From positions 1-64,000 of the forward strand of contig CAYWFG010000001.1 of the NCBI GenBank assembly GCA_964458185.1: a stretch of DNA of 64,000 nt. The letters run 5' to 3'. Under the pieces are notes generated by a model. The model worked only from the letters and a program-made list of their open reading frames with translations. It had not been told where the DNA came from and searched no databases. A program made the translations under genes and the position numbers. The first letter of the stretch is position 1. Every line of letters starts with the position of its first letter. Below are positions 24,110 through 33,817 of this stretch, in pieces. This DNA is from AB-137-C09 sp964458185. GTDB taxonomy: Bacteria; Pseudomonadota; Zetaproteobacteria; Mariprofundales; Mariprofundaceae.

Positions 24110-25756
24110 ATGCAACCATTACGCAATGCCGCTGCTTGGCAAGCCTTAGAAGCCCATCATCAAACCATGAAACAGACCCACATGCGAGATATGTTTGCAG
24201 CAGATGATGATCGTTTTGAGCGTTTCTCGGTACAAGGCTGTGGGCTTCTACTCGATTACTCTAAAAATATTATCAATGATGCAACGATGCGTTTATTGTT
24301 CCAGTTGGTACAAGAACGCGATGTTCCTGCACAGCGGCAATCTATGTTTGCTGGTGAAGCGATCAACAATACAGAACAACGGGCGGTGTTGCATACTGCA
24401 TTGCGTAATCGCAGTGATCATCCTGTGCTGGTTGATGGTAGGGATGTCATGCCTGATATTCGCCGCGTATTGCAACAAATGCGTGATTTTTCTAAAGCCG
24501 TTCGGAGCGGCGCATGGCGTGGCACAACAGGTAAAGTAATCACTGATATTGTGAACATCGGTATTGGCGGTTCAGATCTTGGCCCTGTGATGGTCACAGA
24601 AGCATTAAAACCCTATGCTCGCAGTGATTTGAATGTTCATTTTGTCTCCAATATTGATGGTACGCACATGGTGGAGACGTTAAAAAAACTTCACCGTGAA
24701 ACCACCCTTTTTGTTATTGTCTCGAAAACATTCACCACCCAAGAAACAATTTCTAACGCCAAAACAGCGCGGGATTGGTTTTTGACCCGTGGCGGTACAC
24801 GCGAGGGTGTGTCAAATCATTTTGTTGCCGTATCAACCAACGCTGAAGCGGTCGAGGCTTTTGGTATTGATACGCGCAATATGTTTGGCTTTTGGGATTG
24901 GGTTGGTGGGCGTTATTCGCTTTGTAGCGCTGTTGGTTTATCCATTGCGTTGTACATTGGTATGGATCATTTTGAAGCATTGCTTGATGGTGCTTATGCC
25001 ATGGATCAACACTTTCAAGATGCACCCCTGACAGAAAATATGCCTGTCATTATGGCAGTTTTAGGCGTGTGGTACCATAATTTTTTTAATGCAGCATCCC
25101 ATGCTATTTTGCCTTATGATCAATACATGCACCGTTTTGCAGCCTATTTTCAACAAGGTGATATGGAAAGCAACGGAAAATCTGTGACCCGCTCGGGTGT
25201 GGCTGTTGATTACAACACAGGGCCGATTATTTGGGGTGAACCTGGCACCAATGGGCAGCATGCTTTTTATCAACTTATTCACCAAGGAACGCGCATGATT
25301 CCTGCTGATTTTTTGGCAGCGGCTGATAGTCAAAACCCTATTGGTGACCATCATAACATGCTTTTGGCTAACTTTTTTGCCCAAACAGAGGCCTTGATGC
25401 AAGGCAAAGATGCTAGCATCGTTAAAGCAGAACTTACTGCCAACGGCATGGATGCCGCTGCGATTGCGGCACTCACCCCGCACAAAATATTTGCAGGCAA
25501 TAAACCCAGTAACTCGATTGTTTTTCAAAAGCTAACACCCACGGTTTTGGGCAGTTTGGTTGCCTTGTATGAGCATAAAATATTCGTGCAAAGTGTTATT
25601 TGGGATGTGAATGCCTACGACCAATGGGGCGTGGAACTCGGCAAGCAATTGGCACGGGTGATTTTGCCTGAATTAACCCATGATGCGCCAGTGACATCCC
25701 ACGATGCATCCACCAATGGATTGATGAATCACATCAAAAACATTCGTTGCGAGTAA
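24110..25756 (+). CDS. pgi: glucose-6-phosphate isomerase
   Basis: This 548-residue cytoplasmic enzyme interconverts glucose 6-phosphate and fructose 6-phosphate; length matches the E. coli-type enzyme. Recognisable stretches are VNIGIGGSDLGP, FVIVSKTFTTQET, the FWDWVGGRYS signature, GQHAFYQLIHQGT and the FDQWGVELGK-like segment near the end. The ATG has AAGGA about 9 bases upstream. It is 14 kb from the Calvin/glycolysis operon and starts a unit with the lipoprotein gene 3 bases downstream. Confidence 0.97.
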   Translation: MQPLRNAAAWQALEAHHQTMKQTHMRDMFAADDDRFERFSVQGCGLLLDYSKNIINDATMRLLFQLVQERDVPAQRQSMFAGEAINNTEQRAVLHTALRNRSDHPVLVDGRDVMPDIRRVLQQMRDFSKAVRSGAWRGTTGKVITDIVNIGIGGSDLGPVMVTEALKPYARSDLNVHFVSNIDGTHMVETLKKLHRETTLFVIVSKTFTTQETISNAKTARDWFLTRGGTREGVSNHFVAVSTNAEAVEAFGIDTRNMFGFWDWVGGRYSLCSAVGLSIALYIGMDHFEALLDGAYAMDQHFQDAPLTENMPVIMAVLGVWYHNFFNAASHAILPYDQYMHRFAAYFQQGDMESNGKSVTRSGVAVDYNTGPIIWGEPGTNGQHAFYQLIHQGTRMIPADFLAAADSQNPIGDHHNMLLANFFAQTEALMQGKDASIVKAELTANGMDAAAIAALTPHKIFAGNKPSNSIVFQKLTPTVLGSLVALYEHKIFVQSVIWDVNAYDQWGVELGKQLARVILPELTHDAPVTSHDASTNGLMNHIKNIRCE

Positions 25757-25759
25757 CTG

Positions 25760-26779
25760 ATGTTGCTGCGTTGTTTATTATTGCTTGCCCTTAGTATCAG
25801 TCTATCTGCTTGCGAGATTGATGGCTTGCAACTTCATACTGCACCTGATTGGTCTTACCGCTCGATTGCCGCATGGAAACATGCTGATCCACGCGGGCTT
25901 GCCATGTCTGCCGATGAGCATTGGCTTTATGTTTCCGCTGATGGTCAAGCTACGGCACTGGGGGTATCACTGTGGGGGCTGAATATGAAGACAGGTCGCA
26001 AACATATTCTGATTTATGGTATGAACAAAGCCTCAGCGCTAGCACTCGCACCTGATGCAACATTATGGTTAAGCGAAGCCTTTGATGATGGACTTATTTG
26101 GCGGATTACTGCACCCCAAGCATTGCCAGAAGAGCAACAGGTGCAACGCATTCAAGAACACAGTGATAACCCCGCCATTAGCACGCTGCGATCGGCTGGT
26201 GTTTTTACTCATAAAGCGATTGTTTTTTCGGCAAATGGTGATTACGCCTACCTTGCCGATGCAATCCAAGGCGGTGCTTTGTACCGTTTTAATATGCGCC
26301 ATCAACAACTGCAAGTATGGCACGATCAGCACCATTGGTTAGCCATTGACCACCCCGATGAAGCACGCACAGAATCACAGCAAAAAGGAGCGCGTGGCTT
26401 CGCTATGATTCAAGGAATGACGCGCATGGATGATGGGCGTTTATTGCTGGCTGAAGCAGAAAGCGGGCATATTCTTGTGTTAGAAGATAATCAAAACCCC
26501 CATATTCAATCATGGCTAGACAACACAGGGATTCAGCACCCCAATAGCATTGCTTGGGACAGCAAACGACAATGGTTATGGATTGCTGACCAAGGAAAAA
26601 CCTCTTGGTTATGGGCATGGGATGGGCGTGACTTACAAGGTATAGCGCATCATGATAAGGGTGTTCTTGCTGGTATTCACGTCCATCAAGGTCGGGTTTT
26701 TGTTAATATTCGGCGCAAACATAATGGCCTTGAAGCGGTTGTTGAATTGATAAAGAGGCACGCTGCAAACGATGATTGA
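25760..26779 (+). CDS. lipoprotein with a predicted six-bladed beta-propeller (NHL/SMP-30-like)
   Basis: The 339-residue protein has a lipoprotein signal with lipobox LSAC (Cys18). The rest shows repeated blade-like strands: GLAMSADEHWLYVSADG, ALALAPDATLWLSEA, GDYAYLADAIQGGALYRF, GMTRMDDGRLLLAEAE, NSIAWDSKRQWLWIAD. This resembles SMP-30/gluconolactonase and strictosidine-synthase-like propellers. Which enzyme or binding role it has is unclear, as metal-binding residues cannot be placed with certainty. It starts 3 bases after pgi and overlaps the next gene by 8 bases. Confidence 0.7.
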   Translation: MLLRCLLLLALSISLSACEIDGLQLHTAPDWSYRSIAAWKHADPRGLAMSADEHWLYVSADGQATALGVSLWGLNMKTGRKHILIYGMNKASALALAPDATLWLSEAFDDGLIWRITAPQALPEEQQVQRIQEHSDNPAISTLRSAGVFTHKAIVFSANGDYAYLADAIQGGALYRFNMRHQQLQVWHDQHHWLAIDHPDEARTESQQKGARGFAMIQGMTRMDDGRLLLAEAESGHILVLEDNQNPHIQSWLDNTGIQHPNSIAWDSKRQWLWIADQGKTSWLWAWDGRDLQGIAHHDKGVLAGIHVHQGRVFVNIRRKHNGLEAVVELIKRHAANDD

Positions 26780-27380
26780 AACGTGGTTAGCGTTGTTCAT
26801 TCGGCAGATTATTTTTTATGTGTTGCCTGTAATGATTTCGCTTACCATGGTTAGCATGCTAGAAGCGCGCCTCACTAAGCAAAATATGACCCATCCCTTT
26901 TATGCTATCGGATGGAAGAACACATGGTTGCCGATGCTGATCAGTATCAGTTTTAACCGTGCTGTGATTATTGCTTTGCCTCAACCTTTTGGCTATTCAT
27001 GTTTCGCTGCCCTTGTTCGCTGTGGTGGGCATCTTGTGTGTTGCGTGGTTGGTTTTTTGCTTTACGCATGGGCATTGCAACACCAAGCACCAACGGGCTT
27101 GCCACCATTGCATCAATGGTGGATGAAGGTTTTTATGTATTTTAATGTATGCATGGTCGCGCTTCATCTTGTTCCCATGCCCAGCATGATGATGGGAGAA
27201 TGCTTACGCAAGCATGGATATTTCCCCGCTCTGTTCTATGATTTCATGCGTTATTATCAGCATTGGTTTTGGTTGCTGCTTGGCGCGTTACCTTTGCTTG
27301 ATGCTGTGTTAGGCGCATCAATCATTTACCCTGTGTATCAATGGTTAGCAACATGGGCAAGCGGATCTTTATTTTTCTGA
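26772..27380 (+). CDS. polytopic membrane protein, possible degenerate M50-like protein
   Basis: The 202-residue product has about five membrane segments. LHLVPMPSMMMGE (about residues 131-143) resembles the second active-site motif of site-2 protease family M50 (N.LPIPPLDG), but no HExxH motif is present in the first helices, where the aligned region reads ISLTMVSMLEARL. If it is an M50 relative it has lost the zinc site. The likeness is from motif shape only. It overlaps the propeller lipoprotein gene, suggesting a partnership. Its 3' end overlaps the convergent trhP by 12 bases. Confidence 0.6.
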   Translation: MIETWLALFIRQIIFYVLPVMISLTMVSMLEARLTKQNMTHPFYAIGWKNTWLPMLISISFNRAVIIALPQPFGYSCFAALVRCGGHLVCCVVGFLLYAWALQHQAPTGLPPLHQWWMKVFMYFNVCMVALHLVPMPSMMMGECLRKHGYFPALFYDFMRYYQHWFWLLLGALPLLDAVLGASIIYPVYQWLATWASGSLFF

Positions 27381-28748
27381 AATAATCCGACTAATCATGG
27401 TTAGTTTCATAGGGTTTGGCGTTACAGGCAGTGGAATCCATACTTCATGACCACTACCAGGCGCAGTTTCTATTGCTGCTTCGCCATGTTTGGCAGCATG
27501 CATTTTCGTTAGTGTGAAACGGTAGCGTCCTGATGGCATCATCAATTCCAGTTCATCGCCGACACTAAAACGATTTTTCACATTCACTTTTGCCATCTTT
27601 CGATGGGCATCCCAGTCAATCACTTCAGCGACAAAACGTTGGTGAAAAAAACCAGAGCTTCCTGTTTCATAGTTTTGACTGGCTCCAGCGCGCTTACGGG
27701 TATAAAAGCCATCGGTATAACCACGGTTGGCTAAGGCATCCAATGCCGTATGCAATGCAGGGTCAAAGGGGCGACCTGCTAATGCGTCATCAATCGCTTG
27801 TCGATACGCTTGTGAAACGCGGGCAACATAAAAATGTGATTTTGTCCGCCCTTCAATTTTTAATGAGTCCACGCCAATGTCAATAAGGCGTTGCACATGG
27901 GCAATCGCTTGTAAGTCTTTTGAATTCATGATGTAAGTGCCATGCTCATCTTCAAAAACGGGCATGAGTTCATCAGGACGTTGAGCTTCTGCCAGCATAT
28001 ATACACGGTCAGCCAAGGGGTGTCTTGCTTCTTCCCCACCTGTTAAACTGTCATGGGTACTTTGCTCTGCCAATGTAAAATCTTTCATTGGTATAATATC
28101 GCCACATGAATCTTCGGCAGTGTCAGACATTTTGTAATCCCAACGGCATGCATTGGTACAACTGCCTTGGTTGGCATCACGGTGATTAAAATACCCCGAT
28201 AATAAACAACGACCTGAGTAAGCGATGCATAAAGCACCATGAACAAACACCTCTAATTCAATATCAGGGCAACGTTGACGAATTTCTTCGATTTCGTCCA
28301 ACGATAATTCCCGCGAAAGAATGATCCGTGATACGCCAATTTTTTGCCAAAAACGTACTGCTGCCCAATTCATGGTATTCGCCTGAACCGATAAATGAAT
28401 CGGAATATCAGGCCATTGTTCCCGCACCATCATGATTAAACCAGGGTCTGCCATGATTAACGCATCAGGCTTCATCGCGATCACAGGTTGCATGTTTTTT
28501 ATATAACCGCTAATTTTATTGTTATGCGGCAGTAAGTTGCTGGCGATATAAAACTTTTTGCCAAGGGCATGAGTTTCATTGATGCCGATTTGTAAATTCT
28601 CTAATTGGAAATCATTGTTGCGTACACGCAATGAATAACGTGGCTGCCCTGCATACACAGCATCAGCACCATAAGCCAGTGCATAGCGCATGTTTCGCAA
28701 TGTGCCTGCGGGCGCGAGTAATTCAGTGGGGGCATGTTGTGTAATCAT
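27369..28748 (-). CDS. trhP: U32-family tRNA hydroxylation protein TrhP (YegQ)
   Basis: The 459-residue protein belongs to the U32 'peptidase' family, now known to include tRNA U34 5-hydroxylation factors. It begins ELLAPAGTLRNMRYALAYGADAVYAG. The family signature E.FVHGALC.AYSGRCLLS is visible near residues 165-185, followed by a cysteine pair in NQGSCTNACRW that would bind a metal cluster, and SLKIEGRTKS with Y.ARV. The C-terminal beta domain has F.HQRF.AEV. Length matches E. coli YegQ. Convergent with the gene to its left. Confidence 0.9.
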   Translation of the reverse strand: MITQHAPTELLAPAGTLRNMRYALAYGADAVYAGQPRYSLRVRNNDFQLENLQIGINETHALGKKFYIASNLLPHNNKISGYIKNMQPVIAMKPDALIMADPGLIMMVREQWPDIPIHLSVQANTMNWAAVRFWQKIGVSRIILSRELSLDEIEEIRQRCPDIELEVFVHGALCIAYSGRCLLSGYFNHRDANQGSCTNACRWDYKMSDTAEDSCGDIIPMKDFTLAEQSTHDSLTGGEEARHPLADRVYMLAEAQRPDELMPVFEDEHGTYIMNSKDLQAIAHVQRLIDIGVDSLKIEGRTKSHFYVARVSQAYRQAIDDALAGRPFDPALHTALDALANRGYTDGFYTRKRAGASQNYETGSSGFFHQRFVAEVIDWDAHRKMAKVNVKNRFSVGDELELMMPSGRYRFTLTKMHAAKHGEAAIETAPGSGHEVWIPLPVTPNPMKLTMISRIISEK

Positions 28749-28849
28749 GGTCGAATACTACATGGTGAAAGGCGAGCAACAACAAGCACATAAAAAAATT
28801 GAATGATGATGAATGTAAGATACCTTCTTGCTTTTACGACAAGAAAAAT

Positions 28850-30208
28850 ATGCACATATTCAATGAGCGATCACCTACCAAAATTTTAATTGTTACCATT
28901 ATCTTACTGACAATATTTCCTTCTTTTATAGAAGCTTCTAGCAAAATAACCCAACCAAACAAGTCTTCATGGCAGCAACTATCACCCCATGTACGTATTG
29001 GTGCTAGTATGCGTTACCGTTACGAGGCTAAACAAGACTTTCAATTCGGCGCGCCTACAGTAGGCAATAGTCAAGATTATTGGTTACAACAACTCCGCTT
29101 ACACATGCTTTGGCAACCGTCATCACATATTGGTGTTTTTATTGAAGGGCAAGATTCCCGCATCTTTCAAGGGTTTAGTGATCATAATATCAATAATCGA
29201 AAAACGCCCAATATCTTTGAAGATCACCTTGATATACATCAAGCCTATCTTGACATAAAAACGCAAAGCAACGATGAAGGATCGCGCATTCGCATAGGTA
29301 GGCAAAAGTTTAACTTTGGTGTCTTGCGTATGGTTGCTTCGTTAGAATGGGTCAATACGGCACGGGTTTGGGATGGTATTCGCATGACCACTAAATTTGG
29401 CAAACAGCATACGGTTGAGCTGTTTTCTTCACGCCTTGTCCCAGTCAACCCACTTTTATTAAACAACCATAAAACCACCAAAAGCCGTCTTTTTAACAGT
29501 AGTTTTCATGGTGTTTATTACACCAATAAGCACCAGCTTTTGGCGCATACACAATTTGAACTGTATGCCTTGTTGCGTGAAGAAGCGAGGATTGGCGATC
29601 GTGTTTTCACATGGGGAAATCGCGCTGCGTACAAACAAAACGCATGGGATCTTGATTATGAGTTAATGTTACAAACAGGCAGTTATGGGAACCTTATACA
29701 ACGCGCTTATGCCTTACATGTTGGAGTGGGTTATACGCTTGATCGCTTGCAAACACACGTAGCCACAGCCTACAACTTTGGTAGTGGTGATAACAACGCC
29801 AAGGACGGAACCCATCAAACCTTTGATAATCAATACCCACTCAATCATGCCTATTATGGCTACATGGATTTCTTTTCTTTGCAAAACATGCACAATGTAG
29901 AAATAGTGAGTCAAACTACAATGGCGAAATCATGGGGGTTTCGCTTGGCATGGCAAAGCTTTTGGCTTACAAAACCTGCTACAGATGCTTGGTATGATGC
30001 AGGAGCAGGCGTAGTTCGAGATGCTAGTGCAGGGACGTCGCATAAAGTTGGTGATGAAATTGATATAACCCTAAAACACAAGTTTCGAGCTATTGCTAGT
30101 ACTTTTTTTGTTGGTTACAGTCATTTTTTCACACGATCATATATTGCACAAACAGGCAACAGTAAAGATGCCGACTTTTTCTTTACTCAAATAAAGAAAG
30201 AATTTTAA
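28850..30208 (+). CDS. alginate-export-type outer-membrane porin
   Basis: From the ATG at 28850 the protein has 452 residues; a TTG at 28799 would add 17. A signal peptide ends near FIEAS. The mature part shows alternating strands ending in aromatic residues, including IGASMRYRYE, HIGVFIEGQDSR, HQAYLDIK and SRIRIGRQKFNFG, the hallmark order of the alginate_exp (AlgE-like) family, and finishes FTQIKKEF with a terminal Phe. Family members export alginate or pass small solutes; no alginate genes are nearby, so a general or specific channel is more likely. It ends 2 bases before the SUMF1-fold gene. Confidence 0.8.
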   Translation: MHIFNERSPTKILIVTIILLTIFPSFIEASSKITQPNKSSWQQLSPHVRIGASMRYRYEAKQDFQFGAPTVGNSQDYWLQQLRLHMLWQPSSHIGVFIEGQDSRIFQGFSDHNINNRKTPNIFEDHLDIHQAYLDIKTQSNDEGSRIRIGRQKFNFGVLRMVASLEWVNTARVWDGIRMTTKFGKQHTVELFSSRLVPVNPLLLNNHKTTKSRLFNSSFHGVYYTNKHQLLAHTQFELYALLREEARIGDRVFTWGNRAAYKQNAWDLDYELMLQTGSYGNLIQRAYALHVGVGYTLDRLQTHVATAYNFGSGDNNAKDGTHQTFDNQYPLNHAYYGYMDFFSLQNMHNVEIVSQTTMAKSWGFRLAWQSFWLTKPATDAWYDAGAGVVRDASAGTSHKVGDEIDITLKHKFRAIASTFFVGYSHFFTRSYIAQTGNSKDADFFFTQIKKEF

Positions 30209-30210
30209 CA

Positions 30211-31056
30211 ATGAAAGTATTTTTAATGCTGATTTTTTATGTGTTAGCTAGCCCTAACGTATATGCCAATGCATGGGTTGATATTTCATCTGGCAACTTT
30301 CTTATGGGTAGTACAGCCCAACAAATACAAACAGGCTACGGTATTAGCGAGCTAGGTTATGGTCATGATGGTGTGCGTAAAGCACGTTGGTTTGATAATG
30401 AATCACCACAAGTCACTGCCCATACAAATGCATTTAAAATCATGAAAACGCCTGTTACTCAGGCAGACTATGCAGTCTTTGTAAAAGAAACTGGGCATCG
30501 CGTACCTTTTGTATCTGCCAAACAATGGCAAAGCTATCATTTAACGCACCCTTACGATCATGTTCAGCCTTATTTATGGATCAACCATCAGTACCCACGC
30601 GATAAGATCAATCATCCTGTGGTATTGGTGAGCTTTAATGATGCCCGCGCCTATGCCCATTGGCTTTCTATAAAAACAAAAAGAACGTTGCAATTACCAA
30701 CAGAAAAGCAATGGGAAAAAGCGATGCGTGGCAGTCAAGGTTTATTATACCCTTGGGGCAATACATACCATGCCGATTATCTTAATAATGCCGACCAAAA
30801 AGAACTTCGCCACCATGCCATCGGAACCTTCGCTGTTGGATTATTCCCACAAGCTGCGAGTCCTTATGGGGTGTTAGATGGTGCAGGACAAGTCTTTGAA
30901 TGGACTCAAGATATAAACAACCATCAACAGGTTACAGTAAAAGGTGGTAGCTGGGATGATCATGGCGGCGTATGTCGTCCTGCTGCGCATCATCAACGCC
31001 CTATGACTCTGAAGCATATTTTGATTGGTTTTCGTTTGGTTGATGTTGGAAAGTAA
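30211..31056 (+). CDS. exported SUMF1/formylglycine-enzyme-fold protein
   Basis: The 281-residue protein has a signal peptide (cleavage near VYANA) and one SUMF1 (FGE-sulfatase) domain: ISSGNFLMGS, KTPVTQADYAVFV, HPVVLVSFNDARAYAHWLS, LPTEKQWEKAMRG, YPWGN, DGAGQVFEWT, VKGGSWDD and a final GFRLV. The copper-binding Cys pair of true formylglycine enzymes is not complete, only one Cys being near CRPAAH, so sulfatase activation is unlikely. Related proteins such as NirV sit beside respiratory or metal enzymes and may act in maturation. Pairing with the porin gene points to a periplasmic role at the outer membrane. Confidence 0.8.
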   Translation: MKVFLMLIFYVLASPNVYANAWVDISSGNFLMGSTAQQIQTGYGISELGYGHDGVRKARWFDNESPQVTAHTNAFKIMKTPVTQADYAVFVKETGHRVPFVSAKQWQSYHLTHPYDHVQPYLWINHQYPRDKINHPVVLVSFNDARAYAHWLSIKTKRTLQLPTEKQWEKAMRGSQGLLYPWGNTYHADYLNNADQKELRHHAIGTFAVGLFPQAASPYGVLDGAGQVFEWTQDINNHQQVTVKGGSWDDHGGVCRPAAHHQRPMTLKHILIGFRLVDVGK

Positions 31057-31080
31057 GTCTTATATCCATTTGTAGTAGAC

Positions 31081-31677
31081 TTAAGAAAATATCCTTAACA
31101 ACTGTTGGTAAAGAATATATTGTTGTTTTGCTAAATGTTGTAAATCATGATTGTTTGCGATGGTGTGATCGGCGATGGCTTGGCGTTGTTGATCGCTGCA
31201 TTGCCGAGCAACAATGGCATCAAACATAGCCACCGTTTGTTTACCACGTTGTAACACACGTTGTTGTCTATATTGCAAATCAGAGAATACCACAACAATA
31301 CTATCCATGCGTTGGTATTCACCTGATTCAATGAGTACCGATGCCTCCACCATAGCAAAGGGCGTATCTTGCTGCCGTCGCCAACGCATTTCTTGTTGCT
31401 TGATGGCAGGGTGCATGATATGATTTAATGCATCCGTTGATGCTTGATTTTGAAAGGCTATATGGGCTAATATGGCACGGTCTATGCGTTGATGTTTATT
31501 TAAAATCTTTTTGCCAAAGGTATGGCAAAGCATGTCTTTAAGCTGTTGATCATGGTTTAACAGTGCTTGCCCAACACGATCTAAATCCAATGTGGCAATG
31601 CCTTGTTTAGCAAACAAACGGGTTAGTGTTGTTTTGCCACTGCCGATACCACCTGTAACGCCAACAACAGCAATCAC
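31081..31677 (-). CDS. coaE: dephospho-CoA kinase
   Basis: CoaE phosphorylates the 3' hydroxyl of dephospho-CoA, the last step of CoA synthesis. The P-loop GGIGSGKTT is within the first 20 residues, followed by DLDRVGQ (the CoA-site Asp), HPAI, and VEASVLIESGEY. A GTG at 31677 overlaps the pilD stop as GTGA and puts the P-loop where the family has it; an ATG at 31689 would add four residues. coaE downstream of pilD is a common arrangement in proteobacteria. Confidence 0.93.
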   Translation of the reverse strand: MIAVVGVTGGIGSGKTTLTRLFAKQGIATLDLDRVGQALLNHDQQLKDMLCHTFGKKILNKHQRIDRAILAHIAFQNQASTDALNHIMHPAIKQQEMRWRRQQDTPFAMVEASVLIESGEYQRMDSIVVVFSDLQYRQQRVLQRGKQTVAMFDAIVARQCSDQQRQAIADHTIANNHDLQHLAKQQYILYQQLLRIFS

Positions 31678-32447
31678 CCATGCAGCCATTGTTGCCAAAG
31701 GTGAAGAATATCAGCGGCCCAAAGAAACCATACCATACCAGCCAACGATAAAAATGGCCCAAAGGGAATTTCTGCACGGCCATCTTTATGCCCCCACCAT
31801 AACCATAGGCTACCAATAACAGCACCACTGAATGAAGCCATAAAGACAATAAATGGCAAGGCTTGCCAACCCATAAAAGCACCCAGCATGGCAAGCAATT
31901 TAAAATCACCACCGCCCATGCCTTCGCGCCCTGCAAGCAGTCGGTAGCCAGTTGCCACCAACCAAAAGAAACCATAGCCTGCAATAGCACCAATAAGCGC
32001 ATCTTGACCATAGCCCAACCAAGCAGAAAAACTTAGCCCGATAATAATACTTGGTAACGTGATCACATCAGGCAACAGCATGGTTTCTAAGTCAATCAAC
32101 GTTAATACCCACAGCAAGGTCATTAATACCAACGCTTGAAACAGCACAATATTCGGACCGATAAGCCATGCCAACCAGCCCCATGTAACAGCCACAATCA
32201 ATTCTAACAAAGGGTAACGAATAGCAATCGGCAGCGCACAATGGCGACAACGTGCGCCCAACCATGCCCATGACAACAAGGGAATATTATCGTACCATGC
32301 AATGGCATGCTGGCAATTAGGGCAATGGCTACCGGGAAACGCCACCGATTCACCACGGGGAATGCGATACACACAAACATTGCAAAAGCTACCCACCATC
32401 AGTCCTACAACCGCAGCAAGCAAGGTAAAAGCCGTTAGTATAGCCAT
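31674..32447 (-). CDS. pilD: prepilin peptidase / N-methyltransferase PilD
   Basis: The 257-residue inner-membrane aspartic protease cuts and N-methylates type IV prepilins. It opens with a membrane helix and GSFCNVCVYRIPRGES. Two zinc-binding pairs are seen in CPNCQ and CRHCA, marking the methylase loop. The catalytic GMGGGDFKLLAMLGA motif carries the second Asp and the first lies in LTLIDLETMLLPD. About seven membrane segments are visible. No pilin gene is in the window, so its substrates lie elsewhere. Confidence 0.95.
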   Translation of the reverse strand: MAILTAFTLLAAVVGLMVGSFCNVCVYRIPRGESVAFPGSHCPNCQHAIAWYDNIPLLSWAWLGARCRHCALPIAIRYPLLELIVAVTWGWLAWLIGPNIVLFQALVLMTLLWVLTLIDLETMLLPDVITLPSIIIGLSFSAWLGYGQDALIGAIAGYGFFWLVATGYRLLAGREGMGGGDFKLLAMLGAFMGWQALPFIVFMASFSGAVIGSLWLWWGHKDGRAEIPFGPFLSLAGMVWFLWAADILHLWQQWLHG

Positions 32448-32449
32448 GA

Positions 32450-33817
32450 TCAGTCTTTCATCCCCAATTTTTTTAACCGATAACGAATGGAACGAAAGGT
32501 GATTCCTAATTCTTTGGCAGCCATCGTGGCGTTGTTTTGGGTGCGTGTCATGGCTTGTTCAATCAAATGCCGTTCAAGCTGATCCAAAGCATCATCCAAA
32601 TTACCGTTGCCCAAGGTCATGTTTTTCATGGCCATGCTTTCTTTGGGGTGGAGGTCTTCAAAATCATCCAAGATGGATAAATCCAATTGCCCTTCATCGG
32701 ATAAAGCTAGCAGTCGCTGCAATAGGTTTTCTAGTTCTCGAACATTGCCTTTAAGCGGTAATTGCGAGAGTTTTTCTATGCTAGTGGCATCAACCTCAAT
32801 AGATTCGCCCATTTTCGCCAACAAGGCAGTCACCAGCACAGGAATATCTTCTTTTCGTTGCCGTAAGGCAGGCATGTGAACAGGAACAACGTTTAAACGG
32901 TAAAATAAATCTTCACGAAAACGACCTTCGCGCACTTCTTCTGCCAGATCACGATTGGTCGCGGCAAGGATGCGAACATCAGCATCACGCTCTTCATTTT
33001 CACCGACCCGCCTAAAACGATGCTCTTGCAATAAACGCAACAGTTTGACTTGGATGCTTAGCGGCATTTCGCCCACTTCATCAAGAAACAAGGTTCCTTT
33101 ACTGGCTGCCTCAACCAAGCCCTTGCGATCACCTTCGGCACTGGTAAATGCCCCTTTACAATGACCAAACAACTCAGATTCAAACAAACCTTCAGGAATC
33201 GCAGCGCAATGAACAGGAATAAAAGGATGCTTGGCACGGGGTGAGTGTTGGTGAACAAAATGCGCTGCAACTTCTTTGCCTGTGCCTGATTCACCTGTAA
33301 TTAATACCGTAAAATCACGCCGTGCGGCGCGTACCAATCGTTCTCGAATACGCGCCATGATATGTGAAACACCAATCAATAAGCCATGATCATCCGTTGT
33401 TGTTGATGCATTATTATTGCATGTGTTGGTTTCGGCTAGAGGGGAAGCTTCATTTTCTTGCTGCAATGCCCGTTCAATTGCATCATGCAGTTCGTCAATC
33501 GACACAGGCTTGGTTAAATAATCAAAAGCCCCTAAACGCATCGCATCAACCGCTGTATCTGCGCTGGCATAAGCAGTAATCAATAAAATCTGTGGTGCTG
33601 GTTGTTTGGCAGCGGCCATTCGCACAACATCCAGCCCTGCATCTCGCCCATCCATGCGTAAATCAGTCAACACAATATCAAAAGTTTCTTGCTGCAAAGC
33701 ATCACTGGCTTCATCTGGCCCAGTACAACCGCATACACGATGTCCCTGTGTCTCTAGCCCCATGGTTAATACTTGCCGTGCATTGTTTTCGTCTTCAACC
33801 AGTAAAATATCAGCCAT
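32450..33817 (-). CDS. pilR: type IV pilus response regulator PilR (NtrC family)
   Basis: The start chosen is the ATG at 33817, giving 455 residues; a longer frame to 33970 has no receiver homology. The receiver domain starts MADILLVEDENNARQ with phospho-acceptor Asp52 in LTDLRM. The sigma-54 AAA+ domain has Walker A GESGTGKE, the GAFTSAEG loop that contacts sigma-54, and GTLFLDEVGE. A Fis-type helix-turn-helix ends the protein. It should activate sigma-54 promoters, classically pilin genes. It overlaps pilS by 8 bases and is followed by pilD after two bases. Confidence 0.93.
   Translation of the reverse strand: MADILLVEDENNARQVLTMGLETQGHRVCGCTGPDEASDALQQETFDIVLTDLRMDGRDAGLDVVRMAAAKQPAPQILLITAYASADTAVDAMRLGAFDYLTKPVSIDELHDAIERALQQENEASPLAETNTCNNNASTTTDDHGLLIGVSHIMARIRERLVRAARRDFTVLITGESGTGKEVAAHFVHQHSPRAKHPFIPVHCAAIPEGLFESELFGHCKGAFTSAEGDRKGLVEAASKGTLFLDEVGEMPLSIQVKLLRLLQEHRFRRVGENEERDADVRILAATNRDLAEEVREGRFREDLFYRLNVVPVHMPALRQRKEDIPVLVTALLAKMGESIEVDATSIEKLSQLPLKGNVRELENLLQRLLALSDEGQLDLSILDDFEDLHPKESMAMKNMTLGNGNLDDALDQLERHLIEQAMTRTQNNATMAAKELGITFRSIRYRLKKLGMKD

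Noticed and set aside
30211..31056. true formylglycine-generating (sulfatase-activating) enzyme
   Set aside because: The catalytic cysteine pair is not complete and no sulfatase gene is near.
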